Part shown: one piece after another, positions 42,123-50,301 of the stretch
Layout: each line of letters opens with the position of its first letter
Numbering within the stretch: the first letter of the stretch is position 1
Assembly (NCBI RefSeq): GCF_030546645.1
Contig: NZ_JAUOTO010000010.1
Location: 124,001-188,000 of the forward strand
Source: Flavitalea plasmicola
GTDB taxonomy: Bacteria > Bacteroidota > Bacteroidia > Chitinophagales > Chitinophagaceae
Direction: 5' to 3'
DNA length: 64,000 nucleotides
The notes under the pieces: model-generated
What the model was told of the DNA's origin: nothing
What the model saw: the letters and a program-made list of their open reading frames with translations, nothing else
The model's database searches: none
Made by a program: the position numbers and the translations under genes

Positions 42123-42888
42123 CGCTGCCTTCTCTTTCTATGACCTCCACGCGGCGGGGCGCTACGACGGCCACGCTTTTGGCGGTTACCCGCGGGCGCG
42201 CCGGTCTGACGGGCTCCATGGTCCGTACAGGCTCCGCGGATCTGGCCGGTTGCACAGTCTCAGCGGCTCGTGCGGACCCGGCGGCTCTCCGGGTGTCTCC
42301 GGTCTGTACCGTTCTCCTTGTCTCCACCTCTTCCGCCTCCGGCAATATCATCCCGGGCACCGGACGAGCTATGGCCGTCCGGTTGACCCTTTTGACAAGG
42401 GTCCGCCCGCCGATGATAAAACATAGCAATAGGATAAAGCCACCCCTTAAAGGAAGAATGCTGTACTCCGAAAAAGGGGTATGGATATCTGCCTGGATAC
42501 CGAAGGAATCAATGCCGTTGCGCACCTGCCGGGGAAGAAGCCCCTGCGCAAAATGATAGACCAGCGCCCCCGCCGACATCCAGAGCGCCAGTACAATGAC
42601 ACCTCCCCAGATGGTGCTGAGCCTTCCGGTGGGAGCGAACTCCTGACGGACGGGAGAGGCGGTGGGGGTCATCGAATATAAAAGGGAGAAAAGCACGGCC
42701 ACGGGCAGCGGGTCGATCTGTGGCAGGGCTACCGGTATGTCCAAAAAAACAAGCATCAGCCGGATGCCGCCCAGGTCCGCCACCCAGGGGATGACCCGCA
42801 TTATTACATATCTGTCCAGTAAGATCGTGATCACAAACAACACCAACACAATACGCAGGGGCCGGTGACGGCCATAGTCGGCATTCAT
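42106..42888 (-). CDS. Membrane protein of unknown function
   Basis: A 260-residue protein with about four hydrophobic segments: LRIVLVLFVITILLDRYVIM, IPVALPQIDPLPVAVLFSLL, TIWGGVIVLALWMSAGALVY and LPLRGGFILLLCFIIGGRTL. The cytosolic or periplasmic tail (from about 185) is Arg/Pro/Ala-rich with repeats of AAETVQPARSAEPVRT type, probably disordered. I recognise no family. The 3' end overlaps the proline-rich gene by 17 bases, tail to tail. Confidence 0.6.
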   Translation of the reverse strand: MNADYGRHRPLRIVLVLFVITILLDRYVIMRVIPWVADLGGIRLMLVFLDIPVALPQIDPLPVAVLFSLLYSMTPTASPVRQEFAPTGRLSTIWGGVIVLALWMSAGALVYHFAQGLLPRQVRNGIDSFGIQADIHTPFSEYSILPLRGGFILLLCFIIGGRTLVKRVNRTAIARPVPGMILPEAEEVETRRTVQTGDTRRAAGSARAAETVQPARSAEPVRTMEPVRPARPRVTAKSVAVVAPRRVEVIEREGSATPLY

Positions 42889-43095
42889 GCAATGATTTTT
42901 AATAAAGTTATGTACAGGTTGGATCGATAGCTATTCAGGGGATCTTGGAGGGAAATTCAGGTAAAAACGCCGGGAAAGAAAAAAACCATATGGCCGAAAT
43001 GTCAAAACATCGTTAAAGTCCCCCGGCCCGTGGAAAAGGGGCGCAAACCGTATGTAATTTCTCCGGCCCCTGCATCCAATCCTGAAATAGCTTTT

Positions 43096-46074
43096 ATGCA
43101 ACCCAAAACCAATATGGTGAGGCTGGCAGCCGTCCTGTTATTGTCGGCCGCCGCTCACACTCTCCGTGCCCAGGTGCCCTTTATGAAAGTAGACGGAAAG
43201 GAATCCAACCTCGTCTATCTCCAACAGCTGGACGTAGACGTTCGCATCCACGGCAACATCGCCACCACCGTCTGGACAATGACCTTTAAGAACAGCACTG
43301 GCCGGATACTGGAAGGCGAGCTGCACTTTCCCCTGGCGGAAGGCGTCACCGTGGCCCGTTATGCCCTGGACATCAACGGCAAAATGAGAGAGGCCGTGCC
43401 CGTGGAAAAAGAGAAAGGTACCATGGTCTTCGAAAATATCGAGCGGCGCAGGGTGGACCCCGGCCTCCTGGAAAAAGTAGAAGGCAATGGGTTCCGCACC
43501 CGCATCTATCCTATCACGCCCCATGGCGTACGCACCGTGCTCATAGGCTATGAAGAGGAGCTGCCCATCGGGAGCTCATCCTCCCTGCGCTGGCGCCTGC
43601 CCCTGGCGTTCTCCCATCCCCTGGAAACATTCAACCTCAGCGTGCAGGTATTTCGTGGCGCCGTCAGGCCCGTGATAGAAGAGAACATCGACGACGCCTT
43701 CCGTTTTGAAGCATGGGAAGACACCTGGTCGGCCACCCATCGCTGGGAGCATTTCAAGGCCGATAGGACGCTGACCATCCTTATTCCGAAAACGCCCGAC
43801 GAACAGGACGTGATCATGCAGCAGCTGGGAAATCATTACCTGTATCTGCTCAGCGCCTTCCCCAAGCCGAAAAAGATTGCCAAACCCCTTCCGCATCATA
43901 TCACGCTGTTCTGGGATGCCAGCCTCAGCGGCCTCACCCGCGACCATGAAAAAGAGCTGCGACTGCTGGACGCTTATTTCCTGCAGCTGCAGGAGGTGGA
44001 GGTCACCCTGGTGCCCTTCAGCTATATCACACAAGCTGCGGCGCACTTCACTATTCACAACGGGCAGTGGCAATCGCTGAAGGATTCACTGTCGCATACC
44101 GTCTATGACGGCGCAACGCAGTTCGGCGCCTTACGGCCGGACGAATATCCCTGTGATGAGTACCTGCTGTTCAGCGATGGGCGCAGCAATTACGGCAGCG
44201 ACCGGATGCCCGCAGCTTCCAAACCCCTGTATGCCATCGTCGCCACCGCGAAGACCGACTTCCCCTTTTTGCGTGATCTCACGGAAAGGACAGGCGGCGG
44301 ACTCATCAACCTGGAGTCGGGCACCATCGACGAGGCGAAGGCGCAGCTGTTGTACCAAAGCCTTTATTTTATGGGCGTCAGGAGCGACCCTGCCCTGCAG
44401 GAAAGCTATCCTTCCCAGGCAACCCCCGTCGTAAACAGTATCTCCGTGGCGGGCATCTGCTACCAGCCGGCGCACCAGGTGGTACTGCAGTTCGGCTATG
44501 GCGGCAAGGTCGTCAGCGAGACCCGGGTTGCCCTGGACTACGCCCGCCAGAAAGCGCCCCGGATCGATCTTGAGAAGGTATGGGCGCAAAAGAAGATCGC
44601 CCAGCTGGACAGGCATTATGAGGACAATAAGCTGGAGATCCAGCAGCTGGGCCGGCGTTATGGCCTCGTCACCAGGAACACTTCGCTCATCGTGCTGGAA
44701 TCCGTGGAGGACTACGTCACCTACAACATCGAGCCCCCGGCCGAGCTGCGGGAGGAATATGACCGTCTGATAAAGGCCAGGGGCCGGGTGGAACGGGACA
44801 GGCGCCGCGCGACGACGGAAAATGCGGAGGAATATTTTAATCAGCTGCTCACCTGGTGGACGACGGAGCATAAATATGTCAAGCCCGCGCCGGCGGTGAG
44901 GAACAGGCCGTTGGCTGCAAATGCCGATACGCTGAGGAACGGGATCTCCGCTCAATACAGGTCTTCCACTTCCCGCGCCGATGCCACTTCCCGCGCCGAT
45001 GCCATTTCCTGGGAAGCCGCCCCACCCAGTCGCGCGCTGGAAGGACGTGTCGCTGGCCTGAACGTCACCTATGGCTATGCCAGCGGATCAGCCAACAAGG
45101 CAGCCGATAAAAAAGACGAAGAAAAAGTATCGGAGCGCGAACCCGCCCCTTCCTCCGGCCAGTTCAAAGCCTTCCACCGCGAAATACAGTCCGCCTACCT
45201 CACCCGGCTAAAAAAGACGCCCGCCGGCGGACAGTATGCCGTCTATCTGCAGGAACGCCAAACGCAGCTCTACACGCCCGTCTTCTATTTCTACACGGCC
45301 CATTTCTTTTTCAGGCAGGGCAAAAAGGAGCTGGGACTGCAGATCCTCTCCAACATCGCCGAGCTGGACATCGAGAGCTATGAGTTGTATAAGATGCTGG
45401 GATACGAGCTGCGCAGGCTGGGAGAATCCACCGCCGCCTGCGCCGCCTTTAAAAAAGTGCTGGACTGGCGCCCCTTCGAGCCCCAGAGCTACAGAGACTA
45501 TGGTCTGGCGCTGCAGGACGCCGGCCATTACCAATCGGCCCTGGATACCCTGTACACCGCCCTGGTGAAAAATTACGATGCCGATGTCAGCGCGCTTTAC
45601 CCGGGCATCGAGGAGACCATCCTCCCCGAGATCAACAACCTGGTGGCGCTGAAAGGCGATAAGGTCAATTTCAGCAGGATCCCCCAAAAGCTCCTGAAGA
45701 ATATGCCCGTGGACATCCGTGTCGTCCTCAACTGGAATATGAGCGATACGGACATCGACCTCTGGGTGACGGACCCCAACGGCGAGAAATGCTATTACAG
45801 CCATAAGGAGACGGCACTGGGAGGACGGATCTCCAGTGATTTCACCCGCGGACTGGGCCCGGAACAGTTCCTGCTCAAACAGGCAATAAAAGGCCGGTAC
45901 AAGGTAGAGGTAAACTATTACGGAGACACACAGGTAAAGCTGGCAGGCCCCACCACGATCATGGTGGAGATCTATACCCATTATGGTACGGACCGGCAGA
46001 CACGCAAGCTCATTCCCCTGCAGATGCAGTCGTCCGATGAAAAAACAGTGCTGGTAGGGGAGTTCACGTTCTGA
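43096..46074 (+). CDS. VIT/VWA-like/TPR/DUF2135 exported protein
   Basis: A 992-residue protein. The start at 43096 (ATG) leads straight into the signal peptide MVRLAAVLLLSAAAHTLRAQ; a GTG lies 22 codons upstream. Domains in order: VIT (about 30-170: QLDVDVRIHGNIATTVWTMT, ELHFPLAEGVTVARYALDIN, TRIYPITPHGVRTVLIGYEE); a VWA-like region with partly conserved metal site (HHITLFWDASLSGLTRDHEK); a long helical part; a linker with tandem TSRADA and the plug-like phrase ALEGRVAGLNVTYG; TPR-like helices (LGLQILSNIAELDIESYELY); and a C-terminal DUF2135 (VVLNWNMSDTDIDLWVTDPN). Known only as a family; probably a large envelope protein binding other proteins. Confidence 0.85.
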   Translation: MQPKTNMVRLAAVLLLSAAAHTLRAQVPFMKVDGKESNLVYLQQLDVDVRIHGNIATTVWTMTFKNSTGRILEGELHFPLAEGVTVARYALDINGKMREAVPVEKEKGTMVFENIERRRVDPGLLEKVEGNGFRTRIYPITPHGVRTVLIGYEEELPIGSSSSLRWRLPLAFSHPLETFNLSVQVFRGAVRPVIEENIDDAFRFEAWEDTWSATHRWEHFKADRTLTILIPKTPDEQDVIMQQLGNHYLYLLSAFPKPKKIAKPLPHHITLFWDASLSGLTRDHEKELRLLDAYFLQLQEVEVTLVPFSYITQAAAHFTIHNGQWQSLKDSLSHTVYDGATQFGALRPDEYPCDEYLLFSDGRSNYGSDRMPAASKPLYAIVATAKTDFPFLRDLTERTGGGLINLESGTIDEAKAQLLYQSLYFMGVRSDPALQESYPSQATPVVNSISVAGICYQPAHQVVLQFGYGGKVVSETRVALDYARQKAPRIDLEKVWAQKKIAQLDRHYEDNKLEIQQLGRRYGLVTRNTSLIVLESVEDYVTYNIEPPAELREEYDRLIKARGRVERDRRRATTENAEEYFNQLLTWWTTEHKYVKPAPAVRNRPLAANADTLRNGISAQYRSSTSRADATSRADAISWEAAPPSRALEGRVAGLNVTYGYASGSANKAADKKDEEKVSEREPAPSSGQFKAFHREIQSAYLTRLKKTPAGGQYAVYLQERQTQLYTPVFYFYTAHFFFRQGKKELGLQILSNIAELDIESYELYKMLGYELRRLGESTAACAAFKKVLDWRPFEPQSYRDYGLALQDAGHYQSALDTLYTALVKNYDADVSALYPGIEETILPEINNLVALKGDKVNFSRIPQKLLKNMPVDIRVVLNWNMSDTDIDLWVTDPNGEKCYYSHKETALGGRISSDFTRGLGPEQFLLKQAIKGRYKVEVNYYGDTQVKLAGPTTIMVEIYTHYGTDRQTRKLIPLQMQSSDEKTVLVGEFTF
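44968..45003 (+). repeat. 18-bp tandem duplication in the VIT protein gene
   Basis: ACTTCCCGCGCCGATGCC occurs twice head-to-tail without mismatch (44968-44985 and 44986-45003), giving two TSRADA units; a third, degraded unit follows as ISWEAA. In frame, so it lengthens a linker rather than breaking the protein. Confidence 0.9.
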
Positions 46075-46272
46075 CACGGTTATGACCCGATTCGACACGG
46101 CTGTTGCCAAATATGCACAGTTATCAAGTGATCTGCCACGGTGATCTTTTTGTTGGTATCTTGATCCTGCTTAGCGCTTTTGTTGTCAATATTGTTCAGG
46201 TAGATGATATGGCAATGCCAGCGTAGGTTAGGGTTGCACCTAACAAAGGTTTGAATAATTTGCTTTGTTCAA

Positions 46273-46292
46273 GGCTCGCCATCTGGCGAGCC
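46273..46292. other. Perfect hairpin
   Basis: GGCTCGCC, ATCT loop, GGCGAGCC: 8 GC-rich pairs without a T run. Could be an mRNA 3' end of the VIT gene or part of a leader for the following membrane protein. Confidence 0.55.
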
Positions 46293-46333
46293 ACCTCTGA
46301 AGAGAGTTCCCTCCCTTTAGAACATCATGCCAG

Positions 46334-46382
46334 AGAGGTCGATCAGGTAATCTTTTTTACAGGTCGGCCTCTTATTTTTTTT
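46334..46382 (+). terminator. Terminator- or attenuator-like hairpin
   Basis: AGAGGTCGA (46334-46342) pairs with TCGGCCTCT (46364-46372) with one G-U pair, a 21-base loop, then a run of TATTTTTTTT. It lies 14 bases before the membrane protein start, so it could act as a leader attenuator for that gene rather than only end the previous transcript. Confidence 0.5.
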
Positions 46383-46396
46383 GGTATTTTTATCCC

Positions 46397-47836
46397 ATGA
46401 CCCGAAAATGGCTCATTGCTATTCCCGCAATCCTGTTACAATTTTTCATTTTTAAGCATTTTTATCCGTACGCCTCTTTTTTCCAGGACAGCTATAGCTA
46501 TATCTATGCGGCGATGGAGCACGACGTCATCGGCTACCGGCCCATCGGATATTCCTGGTTCCTCCGCTTGATCCATGCCATCTCGGCATCGGACACTTTC
46601 CTGGTCTTCATACAGTATTGCCTGCTGCAAGGGGCCGGCCTTTACCTGTATTTTTCCGTTGTGCGGCTCTTTTCCCCGCGCAAGAGCATACAACATCTCC
46701 TGTTTTTCTTCCTGCTCTTCGATCCCCTCCTGTTATACCTTGCCAATGTGGTATCCAGCGATGCTTTATTCATCGCCTTGAGCCTGATCTGGCTGACAAC
46801 GCTGCTGTGGCTCGTCCGGCGGCCTTCCGTGCGCCATCTCCTGTTACAGCTTTTTTTGCTGATCCTGATATTCTATACCCGGTATAACGCGCTTTGCTAT
46901 CCCGTGATCGCAGCCGCCGCCGTCCTGCTCACCCGCAAAGGCGCTGTCTTCAAACTCACCGGCATCGTTTCCTCTGTCCTGGTGCTGGTGTTCGGCGTGC
47001 TCATCGTCAGGGAAGCTACCCGGCAACAGACAGGCGTGAAGATCTTTTCTGCATTCAGCGCCTGGCAGATCGCCAACAATGCGCTCTTCATGTATCCCTA
47101 TATCCAGGTGGACCCGTCCCGTCTGCCTTCCGCCGAATGCCGGGAGCTGGACAGCTTCGTGAGAGCGACCCCCGCGCATCAGCCGGTGGATACCTGGTAT
47201 ATGTGGGACCCTCAGTCCCCACTGAAAAAATATATGCAGATGCGCCAGAAAAAGGAGCATACCGGGTATTTCACCGCATGGAATAAGGTCGCCCCGGTAT
47301 ATTCGGAATATGGCTATTACCTGACGACACGGCACCCCTGGTTGTTCACCCGGGAATATCTCTGGCCCAGCGCCCGGATCTTCTTTTATCCCGATCTGGA
47401 AATGCTGATGCGTTATAACGAAGGGGAAAGCAAGGTGGACCAGACGGCAAAAGATTGGTTCCACTACGGCAGCACCCAGGTGCGGATCGCCTGTTCTCCG
47501 GATTTGCAGGGACGCCTGCTGGGGCCTTTCCCTGCTTTCTACCTGGCCATCAACCTGGCGTTCGTACTGGGCGCCGTATGGTACTGGATCCAGGGGAAGG
47601 GGAGCGCCGGCAGTGCCGGATTCCGGGACGCATTGCTGAACAAGTCCGGATTCCGGGAAGCATTGCTGATGACCATGACCTTTTTCGCCGTGAATGCAGC
47701 CTTCTGCATTTTTGCAACACCCAATATGTTCCGCTACCAGGTCGCCCCGATGATCTGGCTGTTCGTCTTTACACTGTTAACGTACGATAGGCTGTTCAGC
47801 CGGTGGATTCCCGGACCTGCAGCTCGGAAGGGATGA
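46397..47836 (+). CDS. Polytopic membrane protein, GT-C glycosyltransferase-like
   Basis: A 479-residue protein with about ten transmembrane segments. The first extracytoplasmic loop carries FFQDSYSYIYAAMEHDVIGY and RPIGYSWFLRLIHAI, the Asp-containing loop common to dolichyl-/undecaprenyl-phosphate-dependent GT-C enzymes (family normally D/E in loop 1, then a P-x-Y-P-ish stretch). Then apolar helices (LYLYFSVVRLFSP, HLLFFFLLFDPLLLYL, LIWLTTLLWLVRRPS). I place it in the broad GT-C/ArnT-like group with moderate confidence. A 30-bp periodic duplication (47616-47669) repeats GFRDALLNKS as GFREALLMTM. The 3' end overlaps the LacI gene by 41 bases. Confidence 0.65.
   Translation: MTRKWLIAIPAILLQFFIFKHFYPYASFFQDSYSYIYAAMEHDVIGYRPIGYSWFLRLIHAISASDTFLVFIQYCLLQGAGLYLYFSVVRLFSPRKSIQHLLFFFLLFDPLLLYLANVVSSDALFIALSLIWLTTLLWLVRRPSVRHLLLQLFLLILIFYTRYNALCYPVIAAAAVLLTRKGAVFKLTGIVSSVLVLVFGVLIVREATRQQTGVKIFSAFSAWQIANNALFMYPYIQVDPSRLPSAECRELDSFVRATPAHQPVDTWYMWDPQSPLKKYMQMRQKKEHTGYFTAWNKVAPVYSEYGYYLTTRHPWLFTREYLWPSARIFFYPDLEMLMRYNEGESKVDQTAKDWFHYGSTQVRIACSPDLQGRLLGPFPAFYLAINLAFVLGAVWYWIQGKGSAGSAGFRDALLNKSGFREALLMTMTFFAVNAAFCIFATPNMFRYQVAPMIWLFVFTLLTYDRLFSRWIPGPAARKG
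47616..47669 (+). repeat. 24-bp direct repeat with 30-bp period
   Basis: CCGGATTCCGGGACGCATTG with CTGA (47616-47639) recurs at 47646-47669 with one mismatch, giving ten-residue units in frame. Confidence 0.85.
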
Positions 47837-48806
47837 CCTCCACCTGCTGGGAAAGACTAAAGTTTTTATTGCCCAGGGCTTTGAACAGGAGACTGGCGGC
47901 CGACCGCCCCATCTCAAACGCAGGTTGCGTCACCGTGGTTAGCGCAGGTTGTAAAAAAGCCGCCGTGACCAGGTTGGAAAAGCCGATGACCTTCAGGTCC
48001 CCGGGAATGTTCAATCCCAACTCCCGGCAGACCTGGTACACCGGTACGGCCAGCTTCTCCACCGAAGCGATGACGCCGTCGGGCCGGTCCTTCCGGCTCA
48101 TTATCTTTTTCAGCAGCCGCAGGTTCTCGGCTGCATCATGCGTACAGGCAATAATATTTTCGCGGCTGAATTTTATTCCTCCATCCTCCAGGGCCTGCTT
48201 ATATCCTTCAATCCGCTGATGGCTGATGGAAAGACCTTCGGCAATGGCCAGGAAAGCGATCTTGCGGCACCCCTGCCGGATCAGGTGATCCGTGGCCTTG
48301 TACGAGCTTTGAAGGTCATCGGTGACAACCCTCGCGGTATCTATCCCGTCGCAGGTACGATCGAAAAAGACCACGGGAACGCCTTTTTCCTGTAATTCCA
48401 GCAGGCAGGCCGGGTCACTGGTTTCCGAGGTGACGGAGATCAGGATGCCGTCGGCGCGTCCCCCGAGCATTTCGTGGAGGATAGCCTGCTCTTTCTGGGA
48501 ACGCTCATGGGTCAGGCACACCAGCACATGATACCCTTTGTCCTGCGCAATGGCTTCGATGCCATTGATGGCCTGGGAGAAAAAGCTGTCCGCTACTTCA
48601 GGCAGGATCACGGCAATGGTCTTGCTTTTTTTTCTGCGGAGGCTGCTGGCATAAGGATTGGGCGTGTAGTTCAGCGCAGCCGCCATTTCCAATACCCTTT
48701 TTTTGGTAGGGCCGCTGATCTCGTGACTGTCCGCCAGGGCTTTCGAGACGGTGGCTGCTGACAGCTGCAGTTGGCGGGCTAATATGCGTATGGTGACGTT
48801 CCCCAT
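47796..48806 (-). CDS. LacI family transcriptional regulator
   Basis: A 336-residue regulator. The N-terminal HTH and hinge are standard: TIRILARQLQLSAATVSKAL, EISGPTKKRVLEMAAALNYT and PNPYASSLRRKKSKTIAVIL. The rest is a periplasmic-binding-protein-like sugar sensor (FFSQAINGIEAIAQDKGYHV, GRADGILISVTSETSD, PVVFFDRTCDGIDTARVVTD) ending VIPSELQVRESTG. It is divergent from inositol oxygenase with a typical LacI operator in between, so it probably responds to inositol or a uronate and controls that gene and itself (inference). Confidence 0.93.
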   Translation of the reverse strand: MGNVTIRILARQLQLSAATVSKALADSHEISGPTKKRVLEMAAALNYTPNPYASSLRRKKSKTIAVILPEVADSFFSQAINGIEAIAQDKGYHVLVCLTHERSQKEQAILHEMLGGRADGILISVTSETSDPACLLELQEKGVPVVFFDRTCDGIDTARVVTDDLQSSYKATDHLIRQGCRKIAFLAIAEGLSISHQRIEGYKQALEDGGIKFSRENIIACTHDAAENLRLLKKIMSRKDRPDGVIASVEKLAVPVYQVCRELGLNIPGDLKVIGFSNLVTAAFLQPALTTVTQPAFEMGRSAASLLFKALGNKNFSLSQQVEVIPSELQVRESTG

Positions 48807-48825
48807 AAGGCGATGGCAGGCTATT

Positions 48826-48847
48826 TTTACGAAAACGGTTAAGTAAA
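48826..48847. promoter_or_regulatory. LacI-type operator
   Basis: A 22-bp imperfect palindrome: TTTAC...GTAAA arms around AAaCGgTT, the AAnCGnTT centre of LacI/PurR operators. It directly abuts the regulator's -7 element and covers the expected start of transcription, so it should autorepress. Confidence 0.6.
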
Positions 48848-48879
48848 TAAAGATAGTTCCTTATTCGTACAATCGTCAA
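48848..48879 (-). promoter_or_regulatory. Promoter of the LacI gene
   Basis: Reverse strand: TTG (complement of 48877-48879), 21 bases, TATCTTTA (complement of 48848-48855), which differs from TAnnTTTG only in the last base. Confidence 0.55.
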
Positions 48880-48958
48880 AAGTTTATCATATTTACTATG
48901 GACGGACTGCGGGTTCGTCATAGTCCCATCATCCATAACGATAAAAACTACGAATGCC

Positions 48959-49840
48959 ATGAACACAGCGAATAATATTCCGGAAAGTAACCCACTCAGT
49001 TCGCTTGACGTTTGGGAAGACGATCTGCTCCAACGCTATCCGGACCCGGAGACCATCGCAAAAGAAAAGACCACCGAAGAATATCGCAATTATGAAGCGC
49101 CGGCCAGGGACTCCGTCCGCGAGTTCTACCGCCTGAACCATACCTATCAGACCTATGATTTCGTACAGGAGAAGAAAGCCGAGTTTCTGAAATTCGACAA
49201 AAAGGAAATGTCCGTATGGAACGCTTTCGATTTCTTAAACCAGCTGGTGGATGACTCCGATCCCGACACCGACCTGGATCAGTTCCAGCATCTTTTGCAG
49301 ACCTCCGAGGCCATCCGCGCCGACGGCCATCCCGACTGGATGGTGCTGGCCGGGCTGTTCCATGATATGGGCAAGGTACTTTGTCTTTTCGATGAGCCCC
49401 AGTGGGCCGTGGTAGGAGATACCTTCCCGGTGGGATGCGCTTACTCCGACAAGATCGTTTACCCGGAATTCTTTGCCAACAATCCCGACTACACACATGA
49501 GGTATATCAAACCAAATACGGCGTCTACTCGCACGGCTGCGGACTGCGCAACGTGGATATGTCCTGGGGGCACGATGAATACGTCTACAACATGATGAAA
49601 GACCATCTGCCGGAGCCAGCCTTGTACATGCTGCGGTACCATTCCTTCTATTCCCAGCACAGGGAGAATGGGTATGACCATCTTATGGACGACCATGACA
49701 GGGAGATGTTCCGCTGGGTAAAATTATTTAATCCTTATGATCTGTATTCCAAGAATCCGACACCTCCGGATTGGAATAAACTACGACCCTATTATGAGGA
49801 TTTAGTGGCCAAATATCTGCCGGCTACGTTGAGATTCTAA
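48959..49840 (+). CDS. Inositol oxygenase (MIOX)
   Basis: A 293-residue di-iron HD-fold dioxygenase (EC 1.13.99.1) that opens myo-inositol to D-glucuronate. [19 protein letters not shown] and [20 protein letters not shown] are the MIOX N-terminal signature. Iron-ligand motifs: [20 protein letters not shown] (His-Asp-His-His-Asp pattern), then [20 protein letters not shown] and [20 protein letters not shown], with [15 protein letters not shown] closing as in animals. The enzyme is rare in bacteria but recurrent in Bacteroidota. It gives glucuronate for the uronate pathway; the LacI gene opposite is its likely controller. A terminator follows. Confidence 0.93.
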   Translation: MNTANNIPESNPLSSLDVWEDDLLQRYPDPETIAKEKTTEEYRNYEAPARDSVREFYRLNHTYQTYDFVQEKKAEFLKFDKKEMSVWNAFDFLNQLVDDSDPDTDLDQFQHLLQTSEAIRADGHPDWMVLAGLFHDMGKVLCLFDEPQWAVVGDTFPVGCAYSDKIVYPEFFANNPDYTHEVYQTKYGVYSHGCGLRNVDMSWGHDEYVYNMMKDHLPEPALYMLRYHSFYSQHRENGYDHLMDDHDREMFRWVKLFNPYDLYSKNPTPPDWNKLRPYYEDLVAKYLPATLRF

Positions 49841-49879
49841 GCTGATTGGCGCTGCCAATCAGGACATGATGCGGAAAAG

Positions 49880-49901
49880 AGGGGCCTTCGGGTCCCTTTT
49901 T
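49880..49901. terminator. Bidirectional intrinsic terminator
   Basis: AGGGGCC, TTCG tetraloop, GGTCCCT, followed by T residues toward the ArsR gene and preceded by AAAAG, so it can serve both convergent genes (MIOX and ArsR). Stable UNCG-type loop. One G-T pair. Confidence 0.8.
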
Positions 49902-50218
49902 CATTTCTTCTTTCTGTCCTTCTCCAGGAACTCTTCCAGCGCATCCAGCTTCCTGGTCCAGAATTCCCGGTAACGATCCGTCCACTCCGCCACCTGCTTT
50001 AATTTCCGCAGATCCGCCTGGCAATACCGTTCCCGGCCTTGCTGGCGGATCACCAGCAGTCCGCATTCCGTCAAAATGCGCACATGCCTGGAAATAGCAG
50101 GCCGGCTGATATCGAAATTGTCCGCTACGGCATTGACGTTAAGGGACTGCTTAGACAGCAGCTGAATGATCTCCCTGCGGGTGGGGTCGGCTATCGCCTG
50201 GAATACATCTCTTCTCAT
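49901..50218 (-). CDS. ArsR family transcriptional regulator
   Basis: A 105-residue winged-helix repressor: MRRDVFQAIADPTRREIIQL (the common 'ALADPTRR-IL' opening), then NVNAVADNFDISRPAISRHV as helix-turn-helix and GLLVIRQQGRERYCQADLRK as the wing. No metal-binding Cys pair is visible; this subgroup often pairs with an SRPBCC (AHSA1) gene, absent here. Instead the GH29-GH2 operon is divergent. A dyad and its promoter at 50232-50278 indicate autoregulation. Confidence 0.92.
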   Translation of the reverse strand: MRRDVFQAIADPTRREIIQLLSKQSLNVNAVADNFDISRPAISRHVRILTECGLLVIRQQGRERYCQADLRKLKQVAEWTDRYREFWTRKLDALEEFLEKDRKKK

Positions 50219-50231
50219 GGTCGAACTTTAT

Positions 50232-50278
50232 GTAACATTATGGTTACAAAAATATGATACTATTTGGTTACCTTCCAA
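50232..50278 (-). promoter_or_regulatory. ArsR promoter and operator
   Basis: Reverse strand: TTG (complement of 50276-50278), 21 bases, TATTTTTG (complement of 50247-50254), an exact -7 match. The dyad GTAAC-attatg-GTTAC (50232-50247) lies just downstream, at the expected transcription start; another GGTTAC occurs at 50266-50271. Together they suggest an ArsR operator that also reaches toward the GH29 gene. Confidence 0.65.
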
Positions 50279-50301
50279 GCTTTGTTTAAAATGAGACCTT
50301 C

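Larger units (their letters stand above)
46075..46396. other. 322-base intergenic region with hairpins
   Basis: No gene seen. Two structures stand out: the perfect hairpin at 46273-46292 and the terminator-like one at 46334-46382. The first 150 bases look like ordinary sequence without repeats. Confidence 0.6.
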
